Numbered from the stretch's first letter, positions 44,901 through 54,872 are shown. The stretch: 64,000 bases of DNA from an uncultured Polaribacter sp. (GCA_947497755.1 CANMHT010000001.1:1-64000); one strand, 5' to 3'. The notes: generated by a model from the sequence alone, not told the origin. Made by a program: numbers and translations.

Positions 44901-45106
44901 ATGTCTCCCGCTTTTGCTTTGATAGAATATTTACCATTAAAATCTGTTTCAGTACCTGTTACGGTACCTTTAATGATAACACTAACTCCTGGTAGTCCTC
45001 CTGTAGTATCAGAAACAGTACCAGAAATAGTCTTTTCTTGTGCAAAAGATATTTGCACTACCAACGCTAATAATAGCGTCAAAATTCCATTAAACTTTGT
45101 TTTCAT
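41987..45106 (-). CDS. SusC/RagA family TonB-linked outer membrane protein
   Basis: A 1039-residue TonB-dependent transporter. I chose ATG 45106 because it gives MKTKFNGILTLLL, the same start as the neighbouring SusC; the frame extends ten codons further upstream to another ATG. The domain order is signal peptide (VQISFAQ), carboxypeptidase-regulatory-like domain, LDEVVVTALGRSK, then a plug with NALAGKVTGVTI, NNQALFIVDGVPI and TVLYGERASAGVVIITTK, and a barrel ending SFNVKLNF. The region just before the ATG (ATTATTTGAATTAATT on the plus strand) is the same in both SusC genes. Confidence 0.93.
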   Translation of the reverse strand: MKTKFNGILTLLLALVVQISFAQEKTISGTVSDTTGGLPGVSVIIKGTVTGTETDFNGKYSIKAKAGDILSFSYLGYKTVEKTVGSSNTINVTMEEDANVLDEVVVTALGRSKAKEKLGYAVSELKADALEKGNSDGNLVNALAGKVTGVTITNSSGDVGSSSRIVIRGNSSILGNNQALFIVDGVPIDNSTLSTGRGDYGTNRAGDIDMSNVESISILKGGAATVLYGERASAGVVIITTKRGNKNGRLNIEVRNSMSFGKANKFTKLTETYSRGRFGAFSAVTHWNWGPAYSTNPTFPAGTLIDLHGTGTRVDVGGQAVPLHRNNYENFFKNSYSNTQNVSVSSGSDKGTFSATFSRSDSEGIVRNSDYLRYNAAVNGSYQVNDKFSFSGSMQYINSERNSVSGLNGGNGWGSGLIYYHHMWDLVNRNWADSQGRKTWFSGSVADPMWVVNETPLNNKINRVFGNLGASYKLNDYLNFSYKIGIDNYTDIRKRFRPVSDVNTTARQGDMLDWRATVNQINSDFIITGASKINESLDVSYMVGGNINERSYDRISVTGKEQVLPRFVNITNYVNHEVSAYQSHRRTIGVFGEVSFDYKDFLLLTATARNDWSSTLPASNRSFFYPSVNAGFIFSKLMDNNDLLSFGKIRGSWAKVGKSAPLYSLYDTFDKLSINALDQPRAEVSDSQKNPNLKPEISSEFEIGTELKFLSNKIGLDFTYYNKKTDGQIINIPLTNTTGYSSTVTNAGIVRNKGIEALLTFKNLWKIKDVNWDLGVNFTKNTNVVEELPEGINEITIASGWWSSTSIRARKGMSTGTIIGSTWDRDANGNIKVVNGTPQRAAVNGVLGDTNPDFMLTFNGNIEYKGFELGFLFEVKQGGDVINDARAGWIYSGKHADTEARWYPSAADPNVGAAGANSTIIFPGVDTATGQPNTTPLRLTNSYYTDVYRRVGEEMVEDASWLRLRTVSLGYTLPTDIVNKIGFSGVKLSVIGNNLWLKTDYSGHDPETSGFGAGSNAQGYDILSAPSTKGYSFNVKLNF

Positions 45107-45224
45107 TATGTAATTATTTGAATTAATTAGAGTCAAAAGTGATAAATAAAAGTTAATTATACAACTAAAATGTGCAAAAATGTTAAGGAAAACTTAATAA
45201 ATGTTAAGATAGTCTCTGTTTATA

Positions 45225-46874
45225 TTAGAAAAATGTTAACATTTTGATAGATAACATTGAAGAATTCACAATATTGCTTTCGGTTGGATTCTTGATTGTA
45301 TAAGCAATATTAAAAGTGTTGTTGTTTTTTGAAAATTGATATCCAATCCCAATAGAGCTTAAGGTTTTGTATTGATTGTTGATGTTGAAAATACCTATAT
45401 CATGGATGCTGAAAAGAAAGTTTTTTTGTTGTGAATTTAGGCGAAACTCTGTGTTAAAATAAGTGTAGGAATTTGATAGGATAGAATTGTTAACAAAACC
45501 TCTAATGCTATTTACTCCGCCAGATCGAAAAAGCTCATTAATAAGGTTGGTATTTCTGGTGGTTATTTTACTGTTATTTTTGAGGTGAAATTCTAATTTA
45601 GGGCTAATTGTAATTCTTGAAGATAAACTAAAATCAATTTGTTGAAACGAATTAGGAGTTTCTGTAGTTCTTTTATTAAAATAAACTCCAATGTTAGCAG
45701 AAAACTGATTGCTTTTTTTTGCTAAGTATTCTAAGTTAAAACCGATACTGGTTTTTTTAAAGTTTTTTAAACTGTTTGTTTGTTCTATTGTTGTAGATGA
45801 TTCGTTGTTATACTGAATAGAAAAATTAAAGGAATCATTTATTGGGTAGGAAATAGTGCTGTTGAATTTTCTATTAGTAAAAGTTGAATCACTTTTGAAA
45901 AGATGAAAAGATAATTTTGGAGTTATTTTAGACATGTATACATAAGGAGTAATTAAAGAGAGAAAAAGTTCTTGTTTGTTATCTCCGTTATTTCTCCAAA
46001 AAAGATTGATTTTTTCTCCTTTATTAAATGCATTAGTTAATTTAATGTCAAAATGCCCTCTAAATTTTAGTTTTTCATTTTCAGAATTAAAATTAATAAG
46101 TCCGTCAAAAGAATTGGCTTTTGTTTTTTTTATGTATAAAAATAGGATTGTAGAATCTTTGCTAAACAGAATTTCAGGCTTTTTAAATTCAGTAACAAAA
46201 TCAAGCTGGTTGATTTTTTCTGAAATTTGTTCAATTGTGATTGGATTTATAATGCTGTTTGAATTTATGTTAAGATAATTTTTTATATAAGTTTTAGGAA
46301 AATCTTTGTAGTCTTTTACAATTACTTTTTGAGTGGTTCTTTTGGGGCTTCTTGTGATGCTTAAATGAGCTTTAAGTGTTGTGTTGTGAATAGAGATGTT
46401 TTTAAGTTTTACTTTAGAGAAAGATTCTCCATTGTTTATTAAATGTTCAGATATTTTAGAAAGTGTTTCTTTTAGTTTATTTCCGCTAATAAATAATGTG
46501 TTGTTTTTTAAGGTGAGGTCAAGGGATTTTAGAAGTTTTTCGTTTTTGATAGAAAAAGTTAAAGATGCATGCATTATCTTTTTTCCAATATTTACATAAG
46601 AAATTAGTAGGTTGTTTTTAGTAATGATGCTGTCATTAGTTATTGTGTAATAACCTCTTGTTTTTAGAGATTCAATAATTTTGTTGTTAGCTTGTAGTAA
46701 TTCCTTTTTGTTAGAAAACGTTGTTTTAAGTCTTAATGATTTTAGTAACTTGTTTTCAACACTGTCAACACTGATTATTTTGAGAGAAAAACTATCTTTT
46801 TTTTGTCCCAAAATGATGGTTGAAAAAAACAAGAAAAAAAGGATGTATATATATGGTGTAGTTTTTTTATTCAA
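45225..46874 (-). CDS. Omp85/BamA-TamA family outer membrane protein
   Basis: A 549-residue protein with a signal peptide (FSTIILGQ), POTRA-like segments through about residue 240 and a C-terminal barrel. The barrel carries the Omp85 signature SGGVNSIRGF (the RGF motif of strand 12 loop) and EFRLNSQ, and ends in a Phe pair. Family members insert or translocate outer-membrane or surface proteins; this one is shorter and more Lys-rich than BamA, closer to TamA. It is unlikely to be the essential BamA, which is usually much longer in Bacteroidota. It is divergent from the ribosomal operon. Confidence 0.8.
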   Translation of the reverse strand: MNKKTTPYIYILFFLFFSTIILGQKKDSFSLKIISVDSVENKLLKSLRLKTTFSNKKELLQANNKIIESLKTRGYYTITNDSIITKNNLLISYVNIGKKIMHASLTFSIKNEKLLKSLDLTLKNNTLFISGNKLKETLSKISEHLINNGESFSKVKLKNISIHNTTLKAHLSITRSPKRTTQKVIVKDYKDFPKTYIKNYLNINSNSIINPITIEQISEKINQLDFVTEFKKPEILFSKDSTILFLYIKKTKANSFDGLINFNSENEKLKFRGHFDIKLTNAFNKGEKINLFWRNNGDNKQELFLSLITPYVYMSKITPKLSFHLFKSDSTFTNRKFNSTISYPINDSFNFSIQYNNESSTTIEQTNSLKNFKKTSIGFNLEYLAKKSNQFSANIGVYFNKRTTETPNSFQQIDFSLSSRITISPKLEFHLKNNSKITTRNTNLINELFRSGGVNSIRGFVNNSILSNSYTYFNTEFRLNSQQKNFLFSIHDIGIFNINNQYKTLSSIGIGYQFSKNNNTFNIAYTIKNPTESNIVNSSMLSIKMLTFF

Positions 46875-46961
46875 AATAAGGTTTTCTTGAAGGTAAAAAT
46901 AAGTCGAAATCCATAAAAAACAATCTTAAATTGCTGAGTTTTAAAAAATAACTTACTGGTA

Positions 46962-46992
46962 TTTGAATAATTAGAAATAAATCGTACATTTG
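46962..46992 (+). promoter_or_regulatory. Promoter of the str-S10-spc-alpha superoperon
   Basis: TTTG (46962-46965), 19 bp, then TACATTTG (46985-46992): a full exact match to the Bacteroidota sigma-ABfr consensus. The leader to rpsL is about 50 nt and AT-rich. Confidence 0.85.
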
Positions 46993-47049
46993 CAAACTCT
47001 TAAAATAGAGACAAATTATAAATAAAAACGAAATTATTAACAATTTAGT

Positions 47050-47424
47050 ATGCCAACGATACAGCAATTAGTACGTAAAGGAAGGACCAAAATAACTAAG
47101 AAGAGTAAATCGGCTGCTTTGAAATCATGTCCTCAGAGAAGAGGAGTATGTACTCGTGTGTACACAACTACACCTAAAAAACCTAACTCGGCAATGAGAA
47201 AGGTAGCAAGGGTAAGGTTGACTAACGGAAACGAGATTAATGCATATATCCCTGGAGAAGGACATAACTTACAAGAGCACTCGATAGTATTAGTTAGAGG
47301 AGGAAGGGTAAAAGATTTGCCAGGAGTAAAGTATCACGTAGTACGTGGAGCTTTAGATACAGCGGGAGTTGAGGGAAGAACTCAACGTAGATCAAAGTAT
47401 GGTGCAAAACGCCCAAAGAAGTAA
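47050..47424 (+). CDS. rpsL: 30S ribosomal protein S12
   Basis: A 124-residue protein, [19 protein letters not shown] at the start, with the decoding-site loop [16 protein letters not shown] and [11 protein letters not shown] and the basic end. It sits at the decoding centre of the 30S subunit and is the classic site of streptomycin resistance. The Lys of TPKKPNS is the wild-type, sensitive residue. It is the first gene after the superoperon promoter, with 26 bp to rpsG. Confidence 0.97.
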   Translation: MPTIQQLVRKGRTKITKKSKSAALKSCPQRRGVCTRVYTTTPKKPNSAMRKVARVRLTNGNEINAYIPGEGHNLQEHSIVLVRGGRVKDLPGVKYHVVRGALDTAGVEGRTQRRSKYGAKRPKK

Positions 47425-47450
47425 TTAATTAACTTTTTTAATGTAAAGAC

Positions 47451-47927
47451 ATGAGAAAAAGAAGAGCGAAAAAAAGAATTCTTTTACCAGATCCAAAATT
47501 TAACGATCAATTAGTTACACGTTTTGTAAATAACTTAATGTGGGATGGTAAAAAGTCAGTAGCTTTTAAAGTGTTTTATGATGCGTTAGATATCGTAGAG
47601 CAGAAAAAAGGTGAAGAAGAAAAATCAGCATTAGAAATATGGAAAGATGCTTTATCTAATGTAATGCCACACGTAGAGGTTCGTTCTAAGCGTGTAGGTG
47701 GTGCTACATTCCAGATCCCAATGCAAATTAGACCAGATAGAAAAGTATCTTTAGCTATCAAATGGTTAATCTTACATACACGTAAGAGAAATGAAAAAAC
47801 AATGGCTCAACGTTTAGCTGCAGAGGTTTTAGCTGCTGCTAAAGAAGAAGGAGCTGCTGTTAAGAAAAGAGTTGATGTTCACAAGATGGCAGAGGCTAAT
47901 AAAGCATTCTCTCACTTTAGATTTTAA
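47451..47927 (+). CDS. rpsG: 30S ribosomal protein S7
   Basis: A 158-residue protein starting MRKRRAKKR, with [37 protein letters not shown] and an end [10 protein letters not shown]. It organises the head of the 30S subunit and binds the 3' major domain of 16S rRNA. It lies between rpsL and fusA, as in the classic str operon, with only 5 bp to fusA. Confidence 0.97.
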   Translation: MRKRRAKKRILLPDPKFNDQLVTRFVNNLMWDGKKSVAFKVFYDALDIVEQKKGEEEKSALEIWKDALSNVMPHVEVRSKRVGGATFQIPMQIRPDRKVSLAIKWLILHTRKRNEKTMAQRLAAEVLAAAKEEGAAVKKRVDVHKMAEANKAFSHFRF

Positions 47928-47932
47928 TAAAA

Positions 47933-50050
47933 ATGGCTAGAGATTTAAAATTCACAAGAAATATTGGTATTGCAGCACATATTGATGCTGGGAAAACCAC
48001 AACAACTGAGCGTGTATTATATTACACAGGAGTTTCACATAAAATTGGAGAAGTACATGATGGTGCTGCTACAATGGACTGGATGGAGCAAGAGCAGGAA
48101 AGAGGTATTACAATTACATCTGCTGCAACTACTTGTACATGGAACTTCCCAACTGAAAATGGGCAACCAACTGCAGATGCAAAAGGATACCATTTTAATA
48201 TTATTGATACTCCAGGTCACGTTGATTTTACTGTAGAGGTAAATAGATCATTACGTGTATTAGATGGATTAGTATTCTTATTTTCTGCTGTAGATGGTGT
48301 TGAGCCTCAGTCAGAAACTAACTGGAGATTAGCTGATAACTATAAGGTGCCTAGAATTGGTTTCGTAAATAAAATGGATCGTCAAGGGTCTGATTTTATG
48401 AATGTAAACAGACAGGTAAAAGAAATGTTAGGTTCTAATGCAGTTCCTATTGTTTTACCAATTGGTGAAGAAGCTGACTTTAAAGGAATTGTAGATTTAG
48501 TTAAGAATAGAGCTATTGTGTGGCATGATAACACGCAAGGAGCTACTTTTGATGTAATCGAAATTCCAGAAGAATTAAAAGAAGAAGCAAAAGAATATAG
48601 AGCTTTATTAATTGAAGAAGTAGCAAGTTACGATGAGAACTTGTTAGAGAAATTCATGGAAGATGAAGATTCTATTACAGAAGAAGAAATTCACGCTGCA
48701 TTAAGAGCTGCTGTTATGGATATGGCTATCATTCCAATGATTTGTGGTTCAGCGTTTAAAAATAAAGGTGTTCAGTTCTTATTAGATGCTGTATGTCGTT
48801 ATTTACCTTCTCCATTAGATAAAGAAGCTATTGTAGGTACAAACCCTGAAACAGGTGAAGAGATTTCTCGTAAGCCAGATGTAAAGGAGCCGTTTGCTGC
48901 ATTAGCATTTAAAATTGCTACAGATCCTTTCGTAGGACGTTTAGCATTCTTTAGATCTTATTCTGGTAGATTAGATGCAGGTTCTTACGTTTTAAATAAT
49001 CGTTCAGGTAAAAAAGAGCGTATTTCTCGTATCTACCAAATGCATGCAAACAAACAAAATGCTATCGATTTTATCGAAGCAGGAGATATTGGAGCTGCTG
49101 TAGGATTTAAATCAATCAAAACAGGTGATACATTATCTGATGAAAAGAATCCAATTGTTTTAGAATCAATGGACTTCCCTGATCCAGTAATTGGTATTGC
49201 GGTTGAGCCTAAAACGAAAGCAGATGTTGATAAGTTAGGATTGGCTTTAGGAAAATTAGCTGAAGAGGATCCAACATTTACAGTAAGAACTGACGAAGCT
49301 TCAGGACAGACTATTATTTCTGGAATGGGTGAGTTACACTTAGATATTATTGTTGATCGTTTAAAGCGTGAATTCAAAGTAGAAGTAAACCAAGGTCAGC
49401 CACAGGTAGAGTACAAAGAAGCATTAACTGCATCTGCAGATCACAGAGAAGTTTATAAGAAGCAATCTGGTGGGCGTGGTAAATTTGCTGATATTGTATT
49501 TACTATGGAGCCAGCTGAAGAAGGTGTTCAAGGATTGGTATTTGAATCTATTATTAAGGGAGGAAACGTTCCTAAAGAATTTGTTCCTTCAGTAGAAAAA
49601 GGATTCAAAGAAGCAATGAAGAATGGTCCTTTAGCAGGATATGAAATGGATTCAATGAAAGTAACTTTAAAAGATGGATCTTTCCACGCGGTGGATTCTG
49701 ATCAATTATCTTTTGAGTTAGCTGCAAAATTAGGGTACAAAGCTGCTGCAAAAGCTGCTAGAGCTGTAATTATGGAGCCAATGATGAAATTAGAAGTACT
49801 TACTCCTGAAGAAAACATGGGAGATATCGTAGGAGACTTAAACAGAAGAAGAGGACAAGTAAACGACATGAGTGATCGTGCTGGTTCTAAAGTTGTTAAA
49901 GCAATCGTTCCATTATCAGAAATGTTTGGTTACGTAACTGCATTAAGAACAATGTCATCTGGTAGAGCTACTTCTACAATGGAATTTGCTCACTATGCTG
50001 AGACTCCATCAAATGTATCAGAAGAAGTAATTGCAAAAGCTAAAGGTTAA
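47933..50050 (+). CDS. fusA: Translation elongation factor G
   Basis: A 705-residue GTPase that moves tRNA and mRNA through the ribosome after peptide transfer. It has the GTP-binding motifs [25 protein letters not shown] and [10 protein letters not shown] near the start, then domains II to V ([49 protein letters not shown]). Lengths and motifs are normal. In this order no tuf gene follows, unlike in enterobacteria; rpsJ comes 12 bp later. Confidence 0.97.
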   Translation: MARDLKFTRNIGIAAHIDAGKTTTTERVLYYTGVSHKIGEVHDGAATMDWMEQEQERGITITSAATTCTWNFPTENGQPTADAKGYHFNIIDTPGHVDFTVEVNRSLRVLDGLVFLFSAVDGVEPQSETNWRLADNYKVPRIGFVNKMDRQGSDFMNVNRQVKEMLGSNAVPIVLPIGEEADFKGIVDLVKNRAIVWHDNTQGATFDVIEIPEELKEEAKEYRALLIEEVASYDENLLEKFMEDEDSITEEEIHAALRAAVMDMAIIPMICGSAFKNKGVQFLLDAVCRYLPSPLDKEAIVGTNPETGEEISRKPDVKEPFAALAFKIATDPFVGRLAFFRSYSGRLDAGSYVLNNRSGKKERISRIYQMHANKQNAIDFIEAGDIGAAVGFKSIKTGDTLSDEKNPIVLESMDFPDPVIGIAVEPKTKADVDKLGLALGKLAEEDPTFTVRTDEASGQTIISGMGELHLDIIVDRLKREFKVEVNQGQPQVEYKEALTASADHREVYKKQSGGRGKFADIVFTMEPAEEGVQGLVFESIIKGGNVPKEFVPSVEKGFKEAMKNGPLAGYEMDSMKVTLKDGSFHAVDSDQLSFELAAKLGYKAAAKAARAVIMEPMMKLEVLTPEENMGDIVGDLNRRRGQVNDMSDRAGSKVVKAIVPLSEMFGYVTALRTMSSGRATSTMEFAHYAETPSNVSEEVIAKAKG

Positions 50051-50062
50051 TAAGATAGTAAG

Positions 50063-50368
50063 ATGAGCCAAAAAATTAGAATTAAATTAAAATCTTACGA
50101 TTATAACTTAGTAGATAAGTCTGCTGAAAAAATCGTAAAGACAGTAAAGTCAACTGGAGCTGTAGTTAACGGTCCAATTCCTTTACCAACAAATAAAAAG
50201 ATTTTTACAGTATTACGTTCACCACACGTAAACAAAAAATCTAGAGAGCAATTTCAATTATCTGCTTACAAGAGATTATTAGACATTTATAGTTCTTCAT
50301 CTAAGACTATTGATGCTTTAATGAAACTTGAGTTACCAAGCGGTGTTGAGGTTGAAATCAAAGTATAA
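50063..50368 (+). CDS. rpsJ: 30S ribosomal protein S10
   Basis: A 101-residue protein with [20 protein letters not shown], the [19 protein letters not shown] loop and the end [11 protein letters not shown]. It is part of the 30S head and in other bacteria also acts in transcription antitermination with NusB. A 238-bp leader with an attenuator-like fold separates it from rplC, so expression of the following genes may be set here. Confidence 0.97.
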   Translation: MSQKIRIKLKSYDYNLVDKSAEKIVKTVKSTGAVVNGPIPLPTNKKIFTVLRSPHVNKKSREQFQLSAYKRLLDIYSSSSKTIDALMKLELPSGVEVEIKV

Positions 50369-50385
50369 GTAAATACACTTTGAAG

Positions 50386-50501
50386 CGTTCAGTAATCTTT
50401 TGATTGCTGAACGTTATCAGAGTAACATGTCCGGAGGGTTTCGCGAAGGAAAAACGGTTAAAACATATTCAGCGTTGAAATGTTTTAACGCTGTTTTTTT
50501 T
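50386..50501 (+). promoter_or_regulatory. Structured leader of rplC: hairpin plus terminator/antiterminator
   Basis: It starts with a 12-bp stem (CGTTCAGTAATC with GATTGCTGAACG, one G-U) closed by UUUU at 50386-50413. Further on, CAGCGTT (50470-50476) pairs with AACGCTG (50487-50493) just before eight T (50494-50501), an intrinsic terminator. GTTAAAACAT (50457-50466) can instead pair with ATGTTTTAAC (50480-50489), which shares AAC with the terminator. The two folds exclude each other. This is an attenuator between rpsJ and rplC, possibly controlled by a ribosomal protein such as L4. Confidence 0.65.
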
Positions 50502-50606
50502 GAAGAGAATTTCTAGAAGGATAATAGAAACGTTAGTTTCAAATAATTAATTATTAATAATAGACGCGATGGATAAAAAATATCTAACGTCTAAAATCTA
50601 AACAAA

Positions 50607-51224
50607 ATGTCTGGATTAATAGGAAGAAAGATTGGGATGACCAGCTTATTCGATGAAAACGGGAAAAACATTCCTTGTACAGTAATCGAAGCAGGTCCTT
50701 GTGTTGTTACCCAAGTCAGAACTGAAGAAGTTGACGGATACAATGCGTTACAACTTGGTTTCGATGACAAAAAAGCAAAAAGCTCAAACAAAGCTTTAGA
50801 TGGTCACTTTAAAAAAGCTGGTACCACTGCTAAAAGAAAAGTCGTAGAATTCCAAGGTTTTGAAGAAGAGTATAAATTAGGAGATTCAATCACTGTTGAG
50901 CACTTTGAAGAAGGTGAGTTCGTAGATGTATCAGGAACTTCTAAAGGTAAAGGATTCCAAGGGGTTGTAAAACGTCATGGATTTGGTGGAGTTGGTCAGG
51001 CTACGCATGGTCAGCACAACCGTTTAAGAGCACCTGGATCTATTGGTGCAGCCTCTTATCCAGCTAGAGTATTCAAAGGAATGCGTATGGCAGGAAGAAT
51101 GGGTGGAGAAACAGTTAAAGTACAAAATCTAAAAGTATTAAAAGTAGTTGCTGAAAAGAACTTACTTGTTGTTAAAGGAGCTGTTCCTGGACACAAAAAT
51201 GCTTACGTAACTATTCAGAAATAA
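50607..51224 (+). CDS. rplC: 50S ribosomal protein L3
   Basis: A 205-residue protein starting [19 protein letters not shown], with [22 protein letters not shown] and [20 protein letters not shown], the loop that reaches the peptidyl transferase centre. It is an early assembly protein of the 50S subunit. First gene of the S10-like block after the leader; its stop overlaps the rplD start (TAATG). Confidence 0.97.
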   Translation: MSGLIGRKIGMTSLFDENGKNIPCTVIEAGPCVVTQVRTEEVDGYNALQLGFDDKKAKSSNKALDGHFKKAGTTAKRKVVEFQGFEEEYKLGDSITVEHFEEGEFVDVSGTSKGKGFQGVVKRHGFGGVGQATHGQHNRLRAPGSIGAASYPARVFKGMRMAGRMGGETVKVQNLKVLKVVAEKNLLVVKGAVPGHKNAYVTIQK

Positions 51225-51853
51225 TGAAAGTAGCAGTTTTAGATATTACAGGAAAAGATACAGGTAGAAAAGTTGAACTTTCTAAGGATGTATTCGGAAT
51301 AGAGCCAAACGATCATGCGATTTACTTAGATGTAAAGCAACACTTGGCTAACAAAAGACAGGGAACTCACAAATCTAAAGAGAGAGCTGAGATCACTGGA
51401 AGTACAAGAAAGATTAAAAAACAAAAAGGAACTGGTACTGCAAGAGCAGGTTCTATCAAGTCTGGTGTTTTTAGAGGTGGAGGACGTATGTTTGGACCAA
51501 GACCAAGAAACTACTCTTTCAAATTAAACAAAAATTTAAAGCGTTTAGCTCGTAAATCTGCTTTAAGTACGCAAGCAAAAGAGAACAATTTAGTAGTAAT
51601 TGAAAACTTTGATTTTGATGCACCAAAAACAAAGAACTTTGTTAACGTATTGAAAGCTTTAGGGTTAGAGAACAAAAAATCTTTGTTTGTGTTGGCTGAG
51701 TCAAATAATAATGTATATTTGTCATCACGAAATTTAAAAAATTCTAAAACCATAATTACTTCAGAATTAAGTACTTACGGTGTTTTAAATGCAAATAAAG
51801 TTGTATTTATGGAGGGTTCTTTAGAAGGAGTTGAGTCAAATTTTAGCAAATAA
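51224..51853 (+). CDS. rplD: 50S ribosomal protein L4
   Basis: A 209-residue protein with [19 protein letters not shown] at the start and the exit-tunnel loop [20 protein letters not shown] followed by [14 protein letters not shown]. It lines the peptide exit tunnel. In Escherichia coli it also represses its own operon by binding the S10 leader; the structured leader before rplC could serve the same role here. It overlaps rplC by one base. Confidence 0.97.
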   Translation: MKVAVLDITGKDTGRKVELSKDVFGIEPNDHAIYLDVKQHLANKRQGTHKSKERAEITGSTRKIKKQKGTGTARAGSIKSGVFRGGGRMFGPRPRNYSFKLNKNLKRLARKSALSTQAKENNLVVIENFDFDAPKTKNFVNVLKALGLENKKSLFVLAESNNNVYLSSRNLKNSKTIITSELSTYGVLNANKVVFMEGSLEGVESNFSK

Positions 51854-51858
51854 TAGAC

Positions 51859-52149
51859 ATGAATATTTTAATTAAACCTATTATTACGGAAAAAGCAACA
51901 AACGATAGCGAGTTAAATAACCGTTACACATTTGTTGTAGATAAAAGAGCTAACAAATTGGAAATCAAAGGAGCTGTAGAGGCTGCTTATGGAGTTTCAA
52001 TTACTGCTGTAAGAACTATGAATTATCCTGTTGAAAGAAGTACTAAGTTTACTAAAAAAGGTATGGTAACAGGAATGAAAGGAGCTTACAAAAAAGCAAT
52101 TGTACAGTTAGCAGAAGGAGAAATTATTGATTTTTATAACAATCTTTAA
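51859..52149 (+). CDS. rplW: 50S ribosomal protein L23
   Basis: A 96-residue protein with IKPIITEKATNDSE at the start, VDKRANKLEIKGAVEAAY and AVRTMNYPVE in the middle. It sits at the tunnel exit and docks signal recognition particle and trigger factor. It lies 5 bp after rplD and 13 bp before rplB, in the usual order. Confidence 0.97.
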   Translation: MNILIKPIITEKATNDSELNNRYTFVVDKRANKLEIKGAVEAAYGVSITAVRTMNYPVERSTKFTKKGMVTGMKGAYKKAIVQLAEGEIIDFYNNL

Positions 52150-52162
52150 GTAAAAAGACAGA

Positions 52163-52987
52163 ATGTCAGTTAGAAAATTAAAACCAGTAACACCAGGTCA
52201 GCGTTTTAGAGTAGTAAATGGGTTCGACACCATTACTACTGACAAGCCGGAAAAAAGCTTATTAGCTCCGAAAAAAAGATCTGGAGGTCGAAACAATCAG
52301 GGAAGAATGACTACTCGTAACATTGGAGGAGGTCATAAACAAAAGTACCGTATTATCGATTTTAAAAGAGATAAAACAGGAATCCCTGCAACAGTAAAAA
52401 CTATTGAGTACGATCCAAATCGTACAGCATTTATTGCATTAGTTAGTTATACTGATGGAGAAAAACGTTATGTAATTGCACAAAACGGTTTAAAAGTAGG
52501 TCAAACAATTGTATCAGGAACAGGAGTTGCTCCAGAAATTGGAAACGCAATGTTGTTAAGTGAGATACCATTAGGAACTACAATTTCTTGTATTGAATTA
52601 CGTCCAGGACAAGGAGCTGTTATGGCTCGTTCTGCAGGATCTTTTGCTCAGTTAATGGCAAGAGATGGAAAATATGCAACAGTAAAGTTACCATCTGGAG
52701 AGACAAGATTAATCTTGTTAACATGTATGGCAACTATTGGAGTTGTTTCTAACTCTGATCATCAGTTATTAGTATCTGGTAAAGCAGGTAGATCTAGATG
52801 GTTAGGTAGACGTCCAAGAACTAGACCAGTAGTAATGAACCCAGTTGATCACCCAATGGGAGGTGGTGAAGGGAAGTCTGCTGGAGGACACCCAAGATCT
52901 AAAAACGGTATTCCTGCTAAAGGTTACAAGACTAGATCAAAAACAAAAGCTAGTAATAAGTATATTTTAGAACGTAGAAAGAAATAA
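52163..52987 (+). CDS. rplB: 50S ribosomal protein L2
   Basis: A 274-residue protein with [35 protein letters not shown], the [20 protein letters not shown] segment and the catalytic-area sequence [19 protein letters not shown] (conserved His). It supports subunit joining and peptide bond formation. Full length, 6 bp before rpsS. Confidence 0.97.
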   Translation: MSVRKLKPVTPGQRFRVVNGFDTITTDKPEKSLLAPKKRSGGRNNQGRMTTRNIGGGHKQKYRIIDFKRDKTGIPATVKTIEYDPNRTAFIALVSYTDGEKRYVIAQNGLKVGQTIVSGTGVAPEIGNAMLLSEIPLGTTISCIELRPGQGAVMARSAGSFAQLMARDGKYATVKLPSGETRLILLTCMATIGVVSNSDHQLLVSGKAGRSRWLGRRPRTRPVVMNPVDHPMGGGEGKSAGGHPRSKNGIPAKGYKTRSKTKASNKYILERRKK

Positions 52988-52993
52988 TAAATC

Positions 52994-53272
52994 ATGGCAA
53001 GATCATTAAAAAAAGGACCTTACGTTCACTATAAATTAGAAAGAAAAGTTTTAGCTAACGTAGAATCAGATAGTAAGTCAGTAATTAAAACTTGGTCAAG
53101 AGCATCTATGATTACTCCTGATTTTGTTGGACAAACAATTGCAGTTCATAATGGACGTCAATTTGTTCCTGTATATGTTACTGAAAACATGGTAGGTCAT
53201 AAATTAGGCGAATTTTCACCAACACGTTCATTCCGTGGACACGCAGGTGCAAAAAATAAAGGAAAAAAATAA
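52994..53272 (+). CDS. rpsS: 30S ribosomal protein S19
   Basis: A 92-residue protein with [38 protein letters not shown] and [14 protein letters not shown], all standard. It sits in the 30S head and contacts the large subunit. 10 bp separate it from rplV. Confidence 0.97.
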   Translation: MARSLKKGPYVHYKLERKVLANVESDSKSVIKTWSRASMITPDFVGQTIAVHNGRQFVPVYVTENMVGHKLGEFSPTRSFRGHAGAKNKGKK

Positions 53273-53282
53273 GTAGGAAATT

Positions 53283-53690
53283 ATGGGAAGTCGTAAACAT
53301 AACATGGCAACACAGTTAAAAGAAGCTAGAAAGTCTAGAGCTTTTGCTAAATTAACGAATTGTCCTACATCACCTAGAAAAATGCGTATTGTTGCGGATT
53401 TAGTAAGAGGTGTGGAAGTAGAGAAAGCACTACAAATATTAAAATTCAGTTCAAAGGAAGCATCTATTAATTTAGAGAAATTGTTATTGTCTGCAATTGC
53501 AAACTGGCAAGCTAAAAACGAAGATGCAAGTATTGAAGATGCTGGATTATATGTGAAATCTATTTGTGTAGATAGCGCAGGGATGTTAAAAAGATTAAGA
53601 CCAGCTCCGCAAGGACGTGCTCACAGAATTCGTAAGCGTTCTAATCACGTTACTTTAGAGTTAGGTAGTAAAAATAATGTAAGCAATTAA
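53283..53690 (+). CDS. rplV: 50S ribosomal protein L22
   Basis: A 135-residue protein with [33 protein letters not shown] and the C-terminal tunnel loop [20 protein letters not shown]. It lines the exit tunnel near the macrolide site. An N-terminal extension of about 20 residues ([20 protein letters not shown]) precedes the core; a later start at the second Met (53304) cannot be excluded. Confidence 0.95.
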   Translation: MGSRKHNMATQLKEARKSRAFAKLTNCPTSPRKMRIVADLVRGVEVEKALQILKFSSKEASINLEKLLLSAIANWQAKNEDASIEDAGLYVKSICVDSAGMLKRLRPAPQGRAHRIRKRSNHVTLELGSKNNVSN

Positions 53691-53701
53691 TTGAAGTAGA
53701 A

Positions 53702-54409
53702 ATGGGACAAAAAACTAATCCAATAGGAAATCGTCTAGGAATCATCAGAGGTTGGGAATCTAACTGGTATGGTGGAAATGACTATGGAGATAAAATTGCA
53801 GAAGACAACAAAATAAGAAAGTATGTAAATGCTAGATTATTTAAAGCAAGTGTATCAAGAGTAATTATTGAGCGTACTTTAAAACTTGTAACCGTTACTA
53901 TCACTACAGCACGTCCAGGTATCATTATTGGTAAAGGAGGTCAAGAGGTAGACAAGTTAAAAGAAGAGCTTAAGAAGATTACTGGAAAAGAAGTTCAAAT
54001 CAATATTTTTGAGATCAAGCGTCCAGAATTAGATGCAAAATTAGTTGCAGCTAGTATTGCACGTCAAATCGAAAATAGAATTTCTTACAAGCGTGCTACA
54101 AAAATGGCTATTGCTGCTGCAATGAGAATGAACTCTGAAGGTATTAAGGTACAATTATCAGGTCGTTTAAACGGAGCAGAGATGGCTCGTTCTGAGCACT
54201 ATAAAGAAGGTAGAATTCCTCTTTCTACTTTTAGAGCAGACATTGATTATGCACTTGTAGAAGCACATACAACTTACGGTAGAATCGGAGTTAAAGTATG
54301 GATTATGAAAGGTGAGGTTTATGGAAAAAGAGAATTATCTCCATTAGTTGGTTTATCTAAAAAGCAAGGTGGAAATAATAAGAAACAACAATCTCGCAGA
54401 AGAAAATAA
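53702..54409 (+). CDS. rpsC: 30S ribosomal protein S3
   Basis: A 235-residue protein with [19 protein letters not shown], the KH domain [18 protein letters not shown] and the C-terminal [18 protein letters not shown], followed by a basic KKQGG... tail. It sits at the mRNA entry of the 30S subunit and has helicase activity there. Normal for Bacteroidota; 22 bp to rplP. Confidence 0.97.
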   Translation: MGQKTNPIGNRLGIIRGWESNWYGGNDYGDKIAEDNKIRKYVNARLFKASVSRVIIERTLKLVTVTITTARPGIIIGKGGQEVDKLKEELKKITGKEVQINIFEIKRPELDAKLVAASIARQIENRISYKRATKMAIAAAMRMNSEGIKVQLSGRLNGAEMARSEHYKEGRIPLSTFRADIDYALVEAHTTYGRIGVKVWIMKGEVYGKRELSPLVGLSKKQGGNNKKQQSRRRK

Positions 54410-54431
54410 TTTTTAAAATTAGAAATTAAAA

Positions 54432-54860
54432 ATGTTACAGCCTAAAAGAGTAAAATACCGTAAGGTACAGAAAGCGAAGGGGAACATGAAAGGTAACTCT
54501 GGTAGAGGAACTCAGCTTTCAAACGGAATGTTTGGAATCAAGTCTTTAGACCAAGATTTACTTACTTCTCGTCAAATAGAAGCAGCTCGTATCGCGGCAA
54601 CTCGTTATATGAAAAGAGAAGGTCAGTTATGGATTAAAATTTTTCCAGACAAGCCTATTACAAAGAAGCCTTTAGAAGTACGTATGGGTAAAGGTAAAGG
54701 TGCTCCAGAATATTTCGTTGCTGTTGTAAAGCCAGGAAGAGTTTTATTTGAAGTTGGTGGTGTGCCAATGGAGGTTGCTAAAGAAGCATTGCGTTTAGCA
54801 GCACAAAAACTTCCAGTAAAGACTAAGTTTATAATCGCACGTGATTTTGATAACGCTTAA
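54432..54860 (+). CDS. rplP: 50S ribosomal protein L16
   Basis: A 142-residue protein with [41 protein letters not shown] and [19 protein letters not shown]. It positions tRNA on the 50S subunit. The Arg of the RMGKGKG loop, which is hydroxylated in some bacteria, is present. Followed after 12 bp by rpmC. Confidence 0.97.
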   Translation: MLQPKRVKYRKVQKAKGNMKGNSGRGTQLSNGMFGIKSLDQDLLTSRQIEAARIAATRYMKREGQLWIKIFPDKPITKKPLEVRMGKGKGAPEYFVAVVKPGRVLFEVGGVPMEVAKEALRLAAQKLPVKTKFIIARDFDNA

Positions 54861-54872
54861 TTTGATAAGAAA

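Noticed and set aside
35144..45106. Polysaccharide utilisation locus
   Set aside because: Two SusC/SusD pairs are present, but no CAZyme, sulfatase or regulator accompanies them, so calling it a PUL would overstate the evidence.
45180..45200. Terminator for the Omp85-type gene
   Set aside because: Only a five-bp TTAAG/CTTAA stem with an AT-rich surround is present, too weak to call.
47964..48236. Plus-strand frame of 90 codons inside fusA
   Set aside because: It is a shifted frame inside the clear elongation factor G gene and has no recognisable domain.
50569..50601. Ten-codon leader peptide before rplC
   Set aside because: A short ATG frame ending 5 bp before rplC exists, but with no stall-type codon run and no evidence of conservation it is likely chance in AT-rich DNA. 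The structured element upstream explains the gap better.
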